Source: Dryas octopetala
Taxonomy: Eukaryota; Streptophyta; Magnoliopsida; Rosales; Rosaceae
DNA length: 64,000 bases
Assembly (NCBI GenBank): GCA_963921425.1
Contig: OY992840.1
Location: 560,501 to 624,500, forward strand
Reading direction: 5' to 3'
In this document: positions 24,627 to 36,849 of the stretch, one piece after another
Layout: each line of letters opens with the position of its first letter
Position numbering within the stretch: the stretch's first letter is position 1
Position numbers and translations under genes: made by a program
Notes under the pieces: model-generated
What the model saw: the letters and a program-made list of their open reading frames with translations, nothing else
The model's database searches: none
Told to the model about the DNA's origin: nothing

Positions 24627-25006
24627 GGCCAAAGTGCACTTTTAGTCTCTGTAGTTTGAGTTATGTTTCACTTTCGTCCATGCAGTTTCAATTTTTTTTT
24701 TTTTTTTGGTTATGTAGTTTACAAATTGTTGCAGTTTAAGGACAAATTAGGATTTTTGTCAATTAATTCGTTAAATTAGTCATTGAATCGCTAACAATAT
24801 GTAAAGTATATGACCAAAATTGAAATAGTTTGTAAAGTACATGACTAAAAGCACAACAAATTAGACGATTGGATGAACAAAAATGTTAACATATCCTTGA
24901 ATTGTAACGATTTATAAATTATATGACCAAAATCATAACAATTGAAACTACATGAATCAAAGTGAAACTTAACTCAAACTACATGGATCAAAAGTGAATA
25001 ATGGCC
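24627..25006. mobile_element. MULE-type MITE with long inverted ends
   Basis: The left end GGCCAAAGTGCACTTTTAG and right end (reverse complement GGCCATTATTCACTTTTGAT) stay complementary for about 65 bp, including the shared GTAGTTTGAGTTA word. Flanks AAAATAAAA (24618-24626) and AAAGTAAAA (25007-25015) give an 8-of-9 target duplication. It is 380 bp with no coding content. Confidence 0.75.
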
Positions 25007-25035
25007 AAAGTAAAATAAACAAAATAATATTTAGG

Positions 25036-25432
25036 CCAGTACTATTATGACTATCCTAAACTGCTGAGTTGACCACTATATTTCAAAATTTCAACTTTAT
25101 CCTTAAACAAAAAATTTCAATTTTGTTCGTTCGGTCATTCGACAGTTATCTACCGAAATATTTATGGTTATGCGACAGTTATCTGCTGAACATTGGTGGA
25201 TTATTCGGTGGATAACCACTAAATGAAAATGAAAAAAGCATTCGATAGTTATTTGTCAAAATATTTGTATTTATTCGATACTTATCTGCCGAACATTGGT
25301 GAATGTTTCGGTAGATGATCACCGAATGAATCTAGGTGATTTTATTATATTTTTGCAATAAAGGATAAAATAAAAAAAAAAGTTGGACAAAATATATTAG
25401 GGTGGTCTGCATAACCTCACTCTAATCTTTAT
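25036..25432. mobile_element. Probable foldback MITE upstream of the AHL gene
   Basis: Inner inverted words (CATTCGACAGTTATCTACCG against CATTCGGTGATCATCTACCG on the other strand) and weaker complementarity toward the ends suggest a foldback element. It also contains two direct copies of an about 110-bp unit beginning CGACAGTTATCT/CGATAGTTATTT. The ends and target duplication were not resolved. Confidence 0.4.
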
Positions 25433-26572
25433 CTATTCAGGTTGAGAGTAGCAAATGACAGACTGACAGTTACTCGCTGGGCTTGGAGGACGCGACCAAT
25501 TTTTTTAAATTATTATAAAATTATAAAAGCGAGTAATCTTAACCACAGTTGACAATTGACCCAAGGGAAAAAGCGAATAGCAATGAAGGCGTTTAAATTA
25601 GAGACTGATGCAGTTAAATTATTAATATATTTTTATTCCCACCAAAAAAAAAAAAAAAAAGATATATATTTTTGTAGGAAAGCAAAATAACAAATTAGGG
25701 CTCGGCTTTTACTTCCTTTTTAAATATAATCCCGTAGAGGCGAAGGCACGAAATAAAAAGAAAATAAGAAAAAGAAATTAAAATATTAGTATATTACTAA
25801 ATATTCAGATTTCTCGCATTTCTTAGCAAAAGGGCTTCGGAGCCGTTCTGCGTTTTCGTTCCGGAAACCTAGAATTTCTGCGTCGGCATAATTTTTCTAA
25901 ATCATTGGTAAGTTTAATGGAATTTTTTTGGGTTATTTTCGATTTTCCTAATTTTCAGTGTATTTTCGTAATGATTCTTTTACTGTGAATTTTCAAAATA
26001 AATAATAGATTTATTTATTTTCTTAAAAATTGTTCGTGGGTGTAACTTGCTGATTTTTGTTTGATTTAAGCTTTAATATCAAAATATATGGCATGATCTA
26101 CGCTGAAATTTTGAAAAAAAAAAATTGTAATTTTCGTGGTCTTTAAAACAGGTCTGTAAGTTTAATGTACTTCTCGCAGTTATTAGGTTTCTTGTTGGTT
26201 GTGTAAATGAAGTTGGGTTGGATTTACTCTGAGATTTGAGGAAAGTGTGCTGTTGGGGTCAGGGTTTAGATACTCTTGCTTACTTGGAGTTTCCATCTCT
26301 TTCATGTTTTTGTTTTACTGGTGGTTAAGAATAAAGATACTAATATATATATTTTATTTCTAAAAATAATTTTTATTTAAAAGATTTTATTTGTTCACTT
26401 TGTTTGTGGATTAGGGTTTGTAAATTGTGATGTTCCGAAAAAATGGTGAATCCCTTTATCTGAAAAGTTCTTTTGTTTTGGGTTGTGTCTCAGGGATTGG
26501 TTTTATGGAATTTTAGTGGAACTGCAACTTCAAATTGCGAAAAAAAAAAAAAAAAATAGAAAATAGAAAAAA
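25433..26572 (+). promoter_or_regulatory. AHL upstream region and 5' UTR with probable leader intron
   Basis: This is the non-coding sequence before the AHL start codon. A GTAAGT donor at 25908 follows a GC-richer exon-like segment (about 25845-25907), and a CTCAG acceptor ends at 26493, so a 586-bp intron in the 5' UTR is likely. The final leader holds a poly-A run just before the ATG. No TATA box was assigned with confidence. The intron is inferred from splice consensus only. Confidence 0.5.
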
Positions 26573-28993
26573 ATGTCAGGATCTGAGACAGGAGTGATGA
26601 CGAGTAGAGAAGCCTTTGGCGTCGTACAGAACATGCACTTAAACTTCACTACTCCTGACGGCACTCCTCTCTACAATCCCGTCGCTGCCACCTCACCCTC
26701 TTACCAGACCTCTGCCGCCGCCGCCGCCGCCACCGGCAGTGCTATTCCGGCTGCCGGAGAAGGCTCAGCAGGTTGTGGTGTTATGCCTCCTGGGCTCAAC
26801 ATCAACATGGGTACCGAGCCATTGAAGAGGAAGAGAGGGAGGCCCAGGAAGTATGGGCCTGAGGGCACCATGGCATTGGCTCTCTCACCTTCAGCCCAGT
26901 CCAGTGGAGGTTTTTCTCCTCCTCCTCCTCCTTCTGGAGGTTCTGCCTCACCCACTTCCATCAAGAAAACCAGAGGCAGACCACCTGGTTCTACTAAGAA
27001 GCAACAATTGGAAGCTCCGGGTAAGCCTTTTTCCTTTTTATTCTACTTGGGTTTTCTCCAAATCATCTGAATCTTATTGGGTTTGCTTTTATTTTATATG
27101 GGGTTTATTTTAAATCTGCATAGTTTTGTGTGTTTGATATTGTTTTTGTTTTTCTACTACCATGTCTCGCGTTTGACTTATTCACTTATTCCCTTGCCGG
27201 GATCGTCTGAGTTTTAGTTTTTTCTACTTATTAAAATCTCTGTTGGAGGTTGTTGTCCCCCGCTTGGGTTTCTAACAGGAAATGAAATGAGATTTAATAA
27301 CTGGAAATATTCGTGGATGACTCTCTCATATAGAAAAGGGTACAAGTTTATGCTGGAACTTGGGATCCGTTTGATGTCTATAGATTCTTATGTGTCAAAT
27401 TACTTTTCAGCCCTGGATTGCTGTATTGCAATTGAATACTGTCTTGACCTTTGATATTCATAATATTTTCATGCATATATGATATCATATGATGATAGTG
27501 ATTTTTGGTATTTGCTACAACTTATGACTTTCCTTTCAATTGGAATTAAGTGTTTTAAATTATTTATGTCCAGTCTCTTTATAGGAGAACTCTACATTGA
27601 TAAGATCTTAGAAAACATGTTCAATAATAAAATATAGTTTGGTTGGCGTCAATATGTATGCATCATTTTTCCTTTTGAAATTTTCCATATATAAGCAGAG
27701 AAGTCCTCTTGCTGCTTAAATTTCCTTATAATGTTCGATTTAGATTTTCAACAATCAATTGACAAAACTAGAATAGTCAATGAAACAAATTTGTTTATTT
27801 GGTTCATATACACTATCTTCTCAGCACGTGCTTTCTGCTCGTGTCAAGAGGCGTTTTCTATTGCGCATACATTATTTTATTTTTTTTGTAAATATTGTTT
27901 CTTATTCTCATTCTCAAATTCAACTGGTGATCAGACTGTTTAATTTTCAGATACTGAGAGTACAAGCAAATGATGTTCAATTGTAAGGATTTGAAAATAT
28001 TTCGCTGAAGTGATGAAAATTGCATGAACAATATCATCAAATGTGAATGCCAATTAATAGAGAACTTTTAATTTTAAAATGAAAACAACCCTCTAAATCT
28101 GACTGAAATTTCCTTGATCAATTTAGATTTTCAACCATCAATCAACAAAAGTAGAACAGTCAAGGATACAAATTCGTTTATTTGGTTCATATATACTTAT
28201 GCATGCTGCATGCGTGCAGTGTGTTCTTATTTTATTGTTTCTGTTTCGAAAATCAAATTTTCATGTTGCTTGTTTCCTGTAAATTACTGTGGAACAAGAA
28301 CTATATTATGTTTTAATTTGTTTTCTTGTTTGTAGGATCTGCAGGGTTTGGATTTACGCCACATGTTATCCCTGTTAAAGCTGGAGAGGTGTCTAGTTGC
28401 CCTTTTCTTTCCATAATAATCTATTATTCCTTCTCCTTGTTTGAACATCACCATATTCTTAGTTTTGAATAATTATTGATCTAGAAATAATATTTGATTG
28501 CACTATAAATATATCTAGCCAATATGTTAAGCCGTTAATGGTCCTTGGTGTTTCCATATTTTCTAAATACTGATCTCTTCCATATTAAGAACTTTTTAAT
28601 TTGAATGATTAGATACTTATTCTCCAATTATAGTTAATGGATTCCTGACATATTCATCTAGTGAGAATCTTGTAAAGTTCCTGATTTTTTGTTGATTCTT
28701 CATCTATTGAAATTAATCACAATTAGTTACAATGTGTATTCGGAAACTATAAGGTGAATGAGATTGGGAGTGCTGGGTATGTTATATTCAAATAATTCTT
28801 TTATGAGATTTAAATCCAAATAATTTTTTTAATGAGAATTGAATTAAAATGTTTTTTTTTTTTTTTTCCTTGAAAGTGAATAACAATAAAATTGAGGAGC
28901 AACATTTATAATTTAGAGAGTGAATGTGCCATTTGGTTGTTGCGGTTTCCTTCACATTTTTCTGAATTATTTTCCCATGTGAATTAAAGTGTT

Positions 28994-29033
<40 letters not shown>

Positions 29034-30424
29034 CCGTTTATTCTTTAAAGAAATACACCTTAAAAAATTCTCCAAAGGGTATCAGTTTCCATATATGTCA
29101 CAGTCGGATCCCATGTCAAGCACTCATCATTTTTGCAAGGTGCATAATAGGATTGAATGTCAATTATCTTTCATATGCCTGCTTTTTTCCTTGGCTTTTA
29201 TATTCATAATTTTCTAGTTGATTATGGTATTGGAATTCATTTTGTTGCATTTATCTTTCAGGATGTGTCATCAAAGATAATGTCATTTTCTCAGAATGGT
29301 CGTAGGGCTGTTTGCATCTTGTCAGCAAATGGAGCCATATCGAATGTGACTCTTCGCCGACAAGCCACATCTGGTGGAACTGTAACATATGAGGTTTGTG
29401 AAATTGCTAGCTAGTCTGTTGGCCTTTCCTTGTATCCAAGATGAACTGTTACATATGTTGTGTTGACCTTTTGATACAGTATTGTTGGAAGTATGTTAGA
29501 CATCAATAGTTGTCCTCTGGGAATGTTGAGTTGTTGACAGGAGAGAATTATTTTAAATTTATCTAGGAACGGTTTGTTATTTTTCTGTTAGGAATGGTGA
29601 TTGTTTCCCAACTGATGACTTTATGCCGTTGTGTAAAATTTTTCATATATCCCTCATATTTCAGTTTAGATTAGTTACAGAAGTGATTTTTTGATGCTTA
29701 TGGTATTGCTGCTCTTTGTAGTTTAGATTGTCACCTGACCTAACACAAGTAATTATCGTAAAACTGTTTGTCACTTAATCATTGGGTAGTTACTTACTAT
29801 GGGGGGTAGGCTTCATTCTATGTATATTTTCTGATCTTGTGAAATACGCTCTGCTAATTCCTTTTTTCTATGAATTTTCATATGCAGGGGCGGTTTGAAA
29901 TTCTGTCACTTTCTGGTTCATTTCTTCTATCTGAAAATGGTGGTCAGCGGAGCAGAACTGGGAGTTTAAGCGTGTCATTATCTGGCCCAGATGGTCAAAT
30001 TTTAGGTGGTGGTGTGGAAGGTCTTCTAACGGCTGCCTCCCCTGTTCAGGTACATTTTTTAGCTTCCCCCAAATAACTAATATTTGTTTGTTTGTTTATT
30101 TATTTTGAACTTCTTATGATGTGCAAATTAATAGTTGAATCTAATAGAAGCAGTGATTTTAGAATTCTGAATCCATTGCAGGTAGTTGTTGGGAGTTTTG
30201 TTGCAGATGGTCGAAAAGAATCAAAGACAACGAACCAAATGGAGGGTTTGTCTGCAGTACCAAGGTTTGCAACAGGTAGTGGGCCAACAGGGGCAAGTAG
30301 CCCACCGTCACATGGAACTCCCAGTGAATCTTCAGGTGGGCCTGGGAGTCCGCTTAACCAGAGTACCGGAGCCTGCAATAATGGTACCAACCCACAAGGC
30401 ATGTCAAGTATGCCATGGAAGTGA
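26573..30424 (+). CDS. AT-hook motif nuclear-localized (AHL) protein, type II
   Basis: Five exons join cleanly: 26573-27020, 28336-28388, 29262-29393, 29888-30049 and 30182-30424. All four introns are GT-AG, and the spliced frame is 1,038 bp, 345 residues. AHL proteins bind the minor groove of AT-rich DNA and regulate transcription and chromatin in the nucleus. Two AT-hooks are visible: KRKRGRPRKYG (RGRP at 88-91) and KKTRGRPPGS (RGRP at 134-137). A PPC/DUF296 domain spans about residues 154-275 and contains GRFEILSLSGSFL. Two hooks plus an intron-containing gene fit the type II clade; length is normal for the family. There is an alanine run (48-53), a proline run and a serine-rich tail. The start is the first ATG, after an A-rich leader. 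Nothing looks broken. Several MITEs lie within 2 kb upstream. Confidence 0.95.
27720..28192 (+). repeat. Direct duplication inside AHL intron 1
   Basis: Copies at about 27720-27813 and 28108-28192 share TTTAGATTTTCAAC and TTTATTTGGTTCATATA with scattered changes. It is a local duplication, not coding; short frames in both copies are shadows of each other. Confidence 0.8.
28997..29029. repeat. (AT)n microsatellite in AHL intron 2
   Basis: About 16 AT units lie inside the second intron. It would be expected to vary in length between individuals. Confidence 0.95.
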
Positions 30425-31268
30425 AATAACCTTTTCACTAATTTCGTGTAGTAGGCATGATCAGCAATGATGTTGTGCTTCTTAATTTCATTCAAAGTCT
30501 TGAGGGACACCCATTGTAGTCTCAGAGTGATATTGTAATGTTAGTTTAGTAGACTGCTTTACAGCTTCGCCTTATAGGATATGACCAGCTGAAAGTGTCA
30601 ACTAGGTAACCACATGACGTGAAGCTTGTGTCACTGTGAAATAGAAATTAGATTAAGGCTTGTGCTTCTAGGACTAGGACTTGGAAGGATTAGGATGAGT
30701 TGGTGATCCAGTTTATCATGTGTTGGCTTGTTGTACTTGTAATAGTACTTGTAGACTTGTAGTCGTTGTTTGTTGCCCATAACATATGCTAAACTTCAAC
30801 TTTGTTTCCTATTGATAAGATGGTAATTGCTGCCAATTTTATTCCGACCTTTTTGTTTTTCTGAGTCATCTGTTGTGCCTATTTTGGGATATGATGTTAC
30901 CTGCACTTCTTTTCTATTCATTTGTTTTTCGGTGATTGTGGGTGGTGCATGGGAATATGGGATACGCATGCCTTGTTTCATTATAATACCACTTGGTCTA
31001 CCGAGGTGTTAACTCCATTTGTTACTGTTGTAATATTGATATACTTATTTATCAGTTTGAATTATGCAAAGACTTGCCAGGAAGGCTTGACCTGCTATTA
31101 TTGTCTTCACAATTACATAGAGAAAGACTTTCATGTAAAAGTGTATACACTTATTCTTACAATCTCTTCACATTTTAGTCATGATCAGGCATTGTGAAAG
31201 TGTGGATGTATACACCCTTATATGCAAGTTTTATCATCATGTTTATATTGTAGGCCCATCTAGAGTTT
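30425..31268 (+). other. AHL 3' UTR and downstream flank
   Basis: Non-coding sequence follows the AHL stop codon, T-rich with several TGTA words of the kind found in plant polyadenylation regions. I did not fix a cleavage site. Short open frames here have no recognisable domain. Confidence 0.5.
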
Positions 31269-31385
31269 TCATTTTCCTCTCTTGCCATATGAGATTGTAG
31301 CAGCCTTTCCCTCTTGAGGACTCACCATCGGGTCATAGCCAAGCTCTTCCTTAGCTTTAGCGATAAGACCAGTAATTTTGGTATC
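31269..31385 (-). pseudogene. Relic of a 3-beta-HSD/NAD-epimerase-like gene, C-terminal piece
   Basis: On the minus strand a 38-codon frame reads KITGLIAKAKEELGYDP, then MVSPQEGKAATISYG, and ends in TGA. The AKxELGYxP...S.EG.AATISYW pattern is typical of the C-terminus of plant 3-beta-hydroxysteroid-dehydrogenase-like SDR proteins. Only this last piece is present and no upstream exon is visible, so it is a gene relic or captured fragment. The assignment rests on motif recognition. Confidence 0.5.
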
Positions 31386-33299
31386 CTAAACCAGATGATG
31401 CCATGTGGCAGGCGTCCTAATTTTCTGTATTTTCTTTTATTGTTTAAACTTATAAAATCCACCAATAATATATTTAAAAAATTATAATTAAATACCAAAT
31501 ATCAATAATATTTATCAAAATAGTAAGACTAAATTTTCTAGTTTAGGTACAATCTAAAGCAAGATATTGGATAAGACCACAATTTGTATGAAACGTACTT
31601 TTTTTTGGTCACGGGTACTTGAGAAAAGTGTCGAGCACTCGGTGGTCTTTAGTTGTCTTTTTTGTTTTTTGTTTTTGTTTTATGGGTTTGGTACGTAGCT
31701 ATGATTGTCACACATTTACAATTGTGACTATCATGCAGTCATAGTTGTGATTGTATGAAGTTCATAAAAATTCAGAGTTTATAAGGATTTAAGGCTTTTA
31801 ATTTAGGCCTGACCTATAGACTAAACATTAATGCTCCATAGCTAACATTAGGCTTTGTTTTTCTGCAACTATGTCTAGCTAAACTCTATAGCAAGGGCTA
31901 GGATGAAATCCTAACTATGTCATATTTACATTCATGAATTTTTTAAGTTATTAATTTAATGAAAATGTTGATGAATTCTTAATCTCTATTTTAATTATAT
32001 GCTATTTGTATGTTTTATATGATTGTTCACCGTAAGTTGTATGCATCTAGTTATAGTTAAGAAATTGTGTAGGATAACCAATAACATAATTTAGGTGAAT
32101 GAATTTTTTCTAAGTGAAGTTCATGAGATTAAGTTTTATAAAATCATAAGGTAAACACCATGCTCTTATATTTTATATGTTTGTCAATTCTCACAAAGTT
32201 TAATGAATATTTGCTTGTTAACTTAAAGGATAACCAAGATTAAGTTGCATGCTTAGATAACTGGCTAGTAGGCCTAATCTGGTATTAGTTTCATGCCTTA
32301 GGAGAATTAAACCTCAAGTGTTGTAGCTCGGACTCGTGTGTGACAAACTTTATCAACTATTTTGAGAATTATATGCTTGCATCCATGTTTGTTTAGATGA
32401 TCCGTTAGTGGTGGATTCGAAAACCGTAGTGTCTCATTATCATTGTTTTTTCTCTAACTGAAATTGCTCTTGCTTGTTTATTGTTTACATACTTTCAATT
32501 GCCTCTATTTAATTTTATGTTCTCAAAACTCAATTCAAATCCCCTTAATCTGTGTGTGCGCATGTGTTTTAGGTTAGTTGTGAGATCCTGAAAATTGGTT
32601 TATAATTTATTTTGGAGTAATTGAGGTTTATTGATAATTATCTTGTTAATTTGGAGACAATAGAATTTATCTGAGAAATTTCAGGACTGAAAAAGGAATT
32701 CGAGGTTGTAGAAAAATAAAATTAATTGAGATGAGTTCATAGGATTTTATAGAATGTTTTACAGATCTCGAAAGTGATTTTGGTGATTTATTTGGATTTG
32801 AAATAATTTCAGTGGGCCATTGAAGATCAATAAAAAAATTAGAAAAGGCCCGACCTTAATTTTAGTCTTGTTGGAAAGGTTTCGGGTCAACGAGTGCGTA
32901 GACGCAAACAAAACACGATTAGGAGTTACGGTTTGAGAATTACGAACATGTGAACTTGCATTATTGTAATTTCGTGTGGAAGGATTTTAAAACAAAAAAA
33001 AAAAAAATCAGAATTTATATCTCATTTCTCTCTCTCCCTACGTCCCTCTCTCTCGGCCCCTCACTCTCGCCGTTTCTCTCTCCGGCGCTTGAGGGCACAT
33101 GACGCTATGGCTGGGGTCGGGCTTTGGCCTGCCGCCATCGCCGCCTCTCCCCCTTCCTCCTCTGATCTCGGTTTAACCCAGAACCTCCCTAAATCGAAAA
33201 CCTAGCCCCAATCTGATCGGGGTCCTTCGGCGGTGAAGCGTCTTTTCCAGCGAAATTGGAGGGCCGGACTACCTGGGTGTTGCTTCTTTTTGTATAAGT
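31386..33299 (+). other. AT-rich intergenic stretch with LTR-like remnants
   Basis: No gene is visible. From about 32230 to 32570 the text resembles the 3' part of a gypsy-type LTR. From about 32580 (TGTGAGATCCTGAAAATTGG) to 33299 there is another LTR-like segment ending in a CT-rich leader-type region. The second is interrupted by the MULE-like copy B. Family assignments are uncertain. Confidence 0.35.
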
Positions 33300-34372
33300 C
33301 AAGGAGTTAAATTTCGATTTTTGAAGGTACCGAAATTTTATCACACAACTATAAATATTTCGCGAGAATTTCGTCGAAATGTTCAAATTTCGCGAAATTT
33401 CGCTTAGAGAGATACAAACCCAACCCTTTTTCATGGAGTTTATAGATCTTCGTCTGTCATGGCATGATTGGGGAGGGAGGAGAGATAAGAGATGGGGAGC
33501 TTCTCCTTGCTGGCAGATACAAACCCAGCCACCGGCGTGATTAGGGAGGGAGGAGAGAGAAGAGAGAAGAGATGAGGAGGGAGAGAAGGAGAGAGGGAAG
33601 ATCTGGGAAGGATTGGCGCAGAGAGGGGAGAGGGAGGACCGGAGGAGAGAAGAGATATATCATATATGCAAGTTGCAACATAGTGGCTGAGAGGAGAGAA
33701 ATGAGAGGAAAGAAGAAAGTCACGGGAAGGAAAGAAAAAAAAAAAAGGAAAGAAAAAAAAAGAAAAAAAAAAAAAAAAAAAAAAAAGGTTTAGGATTTAT
33801 TGGGGTTTGAGACCTTTGAGCAATTAGAAAGAAAAAAAAGGATTTAGAGTTTGTTTAGCTCTTTTGGAGTTTCGTTTAGTTATTTTTAAACCTTAAATCA
33901 TAATACATTTTTTTATAAAAAATAATTAAAAATACTCTAAAGAATATAAACCCTAATATCTTATACTATATCTTAAAGAATATAGAGCATATAGAGTTTA
34001 GTGTATATATTATAAAATATAAAGAGTATTAGGGTATATAGAGTATATAGGGTTTAGTGTATAGATTATAGAGTATAAAAAATATATTAATTTCATTTAT
34101 TCATTATACTAATTTTATTTAACAGTATTTGTCTTCAGCGCGCAATGTTCATTTTATATCACATGAAACCTACTATATAATTTGATTTATTCAATGTTTT
34201 TTTTTTATCAATGTAGTAGATAATATATTAAATAAACATATAGTAAAGTTTCATTTAAAATTTCCGTATTTTGATAGCAATTTCCATCGTTTCTGTCTAA
34301 TTTTTGTCAAAATTTAAAATTTGTGGGAAATTTCCATCGAAATTTCTGCGAAATCCAAAATTTTACTCCTTG
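33300..34372. mobile_element. MULE-like non-autonomous element, copy B
   Basis: The ends CAAGGAGTTAAATTTCG and (reverse complement) CAAGGAGTAAAATTTTGG are clear inverted repeats. Flanks TGTATAAGT (33291-33299) and TGTATAACT (34373-34381) give an 8-of-9 target duplication. It is 1,073 bp, with CGAAATTTCG-type motifs near both ends, a purine-rich middle and an AT-rich region. It is the same family as 21439-24548 but without the nested insertion. No coding sequence is present. Confidence 0.8.
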
Positions 34373-34381
34373 TGTATAACT

Positions 34382-35411
34382 TGTTTTTCTTGGAATTTAG
34401 AAACGAATACCAAGTTGTAGCTCGCAAATATACAAATCGCTCATGTAAGCATAGCTTATAAGTACGAGGTTAATCCCACGAGGAATAGGTAAATATACAT
34501 CAAACCAATTCAACTTACCAAATAGAATTCACTAACACACACACACGGCAGGGGGGTTGTAGGTTTCGAACTCACGCACACCACCAAACACACAAACACA
34601 CACACGCATACACATGATTATCTTGCAATGTTGAGCTTTCAGTTTCCAATCCAAATATGCACAATTAAACCATCCAAGGCTAATAGAAAATTGATTCAAA
34701 CACAACAAATCAAAGGTTGACTGCTAAAAAGGTTTGGCTAGTTACTTTCTCGCAATTGTTCCCCTAAGACATAATTAAGAGCTTATCGGGCTTCCCTAAT
34801 TAGTTAACTTACATGTTCCCTAGGATTAAACTAAGGCAGCTGTTACCCATGTAAGAGTCCTTAAGATCTATGAGAACGTCAAACATGCACAACATACAAG
34901 ATTTGACTATTTCCTTGTAGAGGTCCTACAAATCCATTATCAAGAATAATTTCTTATTCCTTCGTTACTTGTGATTTAGTGTATTTGACTATTTCACAAC
35001 TAAACCTAATAAATCGACTAAATGCAATTATCTTAAGGTGACCAATCAAAGAGTGCATACAGCCTAGCATACGAGTTCTATTAGATAAATAGATTTTGAT
35101 AAGTGCAAACATCAAATCAAATTACCAAGAGACGGATAAATGATTTGTTAACTCATGAAAATTAAAAATTCAACCTACAACTCAACATGCAAAATAAATC
35201 AAACTAAGACATAAGGAAAATAAAGAAACAAAACTGAATTATATAAATGAATTCTCAATCCATATTGATAAACAAGTTAATTAAAAAGAAACAAGAAAAA
35301 CAAAAGAAGAAGACAAGAAGAAACAAAGGGTGGCTGCGGCAAAGCTAGGGCACAAGCTAGGGTTCGGCATAAATCCTCTTCCCTTCCCTTGTGTCACGCC
35401 TCCCTCTCTCC

Positions 35412-35479
<68 letters not shown>

Positions 35480-36045
35480 TAAGCTCTCTTAATTTCAGAA
35501 AAATAAAACAATGCAAAAGTCTAGGACTAGTTGTCCCTGATTTGTGAGAGAGTGAGGGTCTTATATAGAAGTGAGGAGGTGGAGGCTTTCCTTATCCCAC
35601 AAGGCTAGGGTTTTGTTGCAAAGGATGGGTCTTGGGTTGATTTGGATAATTTTTGGGCGTCACCTGATTTTCTGTTCACGGAACTACTGCGCTACCTCCA
35701 CTAAAACGGCTATATCTTGAGCTAGACAACTCGAAAACAAGATCCGTAAAATTTCCTACGAAGCTAACATCCGTACCTTTCCAACGATATATGGCATGTC
35801 ATTTAGTTCGATCTGGATAAGTACAGGATTGTAGTCGACTTTGATGCTCTATTTTTCCAAGGTTTCGACTAGGGCTTTCTCCTCGGACTTAGGAAAGGTC
35901 ATGCGCATGTTCCTTTTTGCCCTTCAATCTCCGTACCTAACTAGGAAAGCCAAAACTACCCCAGAAAAACAACTGATGCTCATTGCCTTTGGGAGTCCAG
36001 TCAGCCACTTCCCCCTGGAAATTTCAACGAGCCAAAATCACAACA
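34382..36045 (-). repeat. Reverse LTR-like sequence, including the 3' LTR start of copia element R1
   Basis: No gene is present. Read on the minus strand, an LTR begins TGTTGTGATTTTGGCTCG at 36045, right after the polypurine-like GTTGGAGAT, and belongs to the copia element to the right. How far that LTR extends is unclear. A TATATAAG box lies near 35561 on the minus strand. The segment at 34433 (CTCGCAAATATACAAATCG) resembles the one at 18150. A (CT)n run lies at 35404-35480. Two LTR families may be fused here. Confidence 0.45.
35404..35480. repeat. (CT)n microsatellite
   Basis: This is a CT/TC run of about 70 bp, with a few interruptions, in the LTR-like region. Confidence 0.95.
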
Positions 36046-36257
36046 ATCTCCAACTTGGTGAGTGGGAACCAAAGCCATGAATGTTGTATCTTCGAGATAT
36101 CCTATAGTCTTGAAAGTAACCTCGAACAAACCTCCAAAAACCCTTCACCTTGGCAAAACTTCTTGCCTTAATGCACCTTAAGTGAGAAGGTGTTCCACCT
36201 CAACCTTTAACAAGTAACATGATTGATCAAGCTTAAGCAATGCTTGAACTTTTCTGT

Positions 36258-36849
36258 CTACACTGGCTTTGTAAGAAAATCTGCTGCGTTGTCGCTTGTG
36301 TGCACCTTTTCTATACAAATCTCCTTTGAATCAACCCAATCTCTGATTCGGTGGTACCTCACATCAATGTGTTTGGATCTTCTATGAAAAACTTGGTTCT
36401 TTGCCAAATAAATGGCACTTTGACTATCACATTTAATTTTCACACTCTTGAGTGATTCCCATTTGGTTTGCCAAACCACTGAGCCAAATAGCTTCCTTTC
36501 TAGCTTCAGCCAAAGCAATGTACTCTGCTTCTGTAGTTGACAAAGCTGTAATTGGTTGCAATAGAGCTCTCCAACTGATTGGTCCACCTACACATGTAAA
36601 CACATAGCCTGTTGTAGACCTAGTCTTGTCCAAATCTCCTGCATAGTCTGCATCCACATACCCCAACACACTTGTTTTTTCTTTTTGCTTCTCAAACAAA
36701 ATACCATGACTCTTTGTACCCTTCAAGTATCGAAAATCCACTTGATTGCAGCTCAATGTTGCTTTCCATATTTTGACATATACTTGGATACTACACTTAT
36801 TGCTTGAGCTAGGTCGGGTCGTGTGCAAACCAGTGCATACATAAGGCAA
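36258..36849 (-). pseudogene. copia R1 RNase H region
   Basis: This region degrades the RNA strand of the RNA/DNA hybrid in active relatives. Frame pieces at 36433-36849 and 36258-36587 contain GYVDADYAGDLDKTRSTTGY, then AEYIALAEARKEAIWL, and KHIDVRYHRIRDWVDSKEI. All are standard copia RNase H landmarks. A frame shift separates the pieces. Confidence 0.9.
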
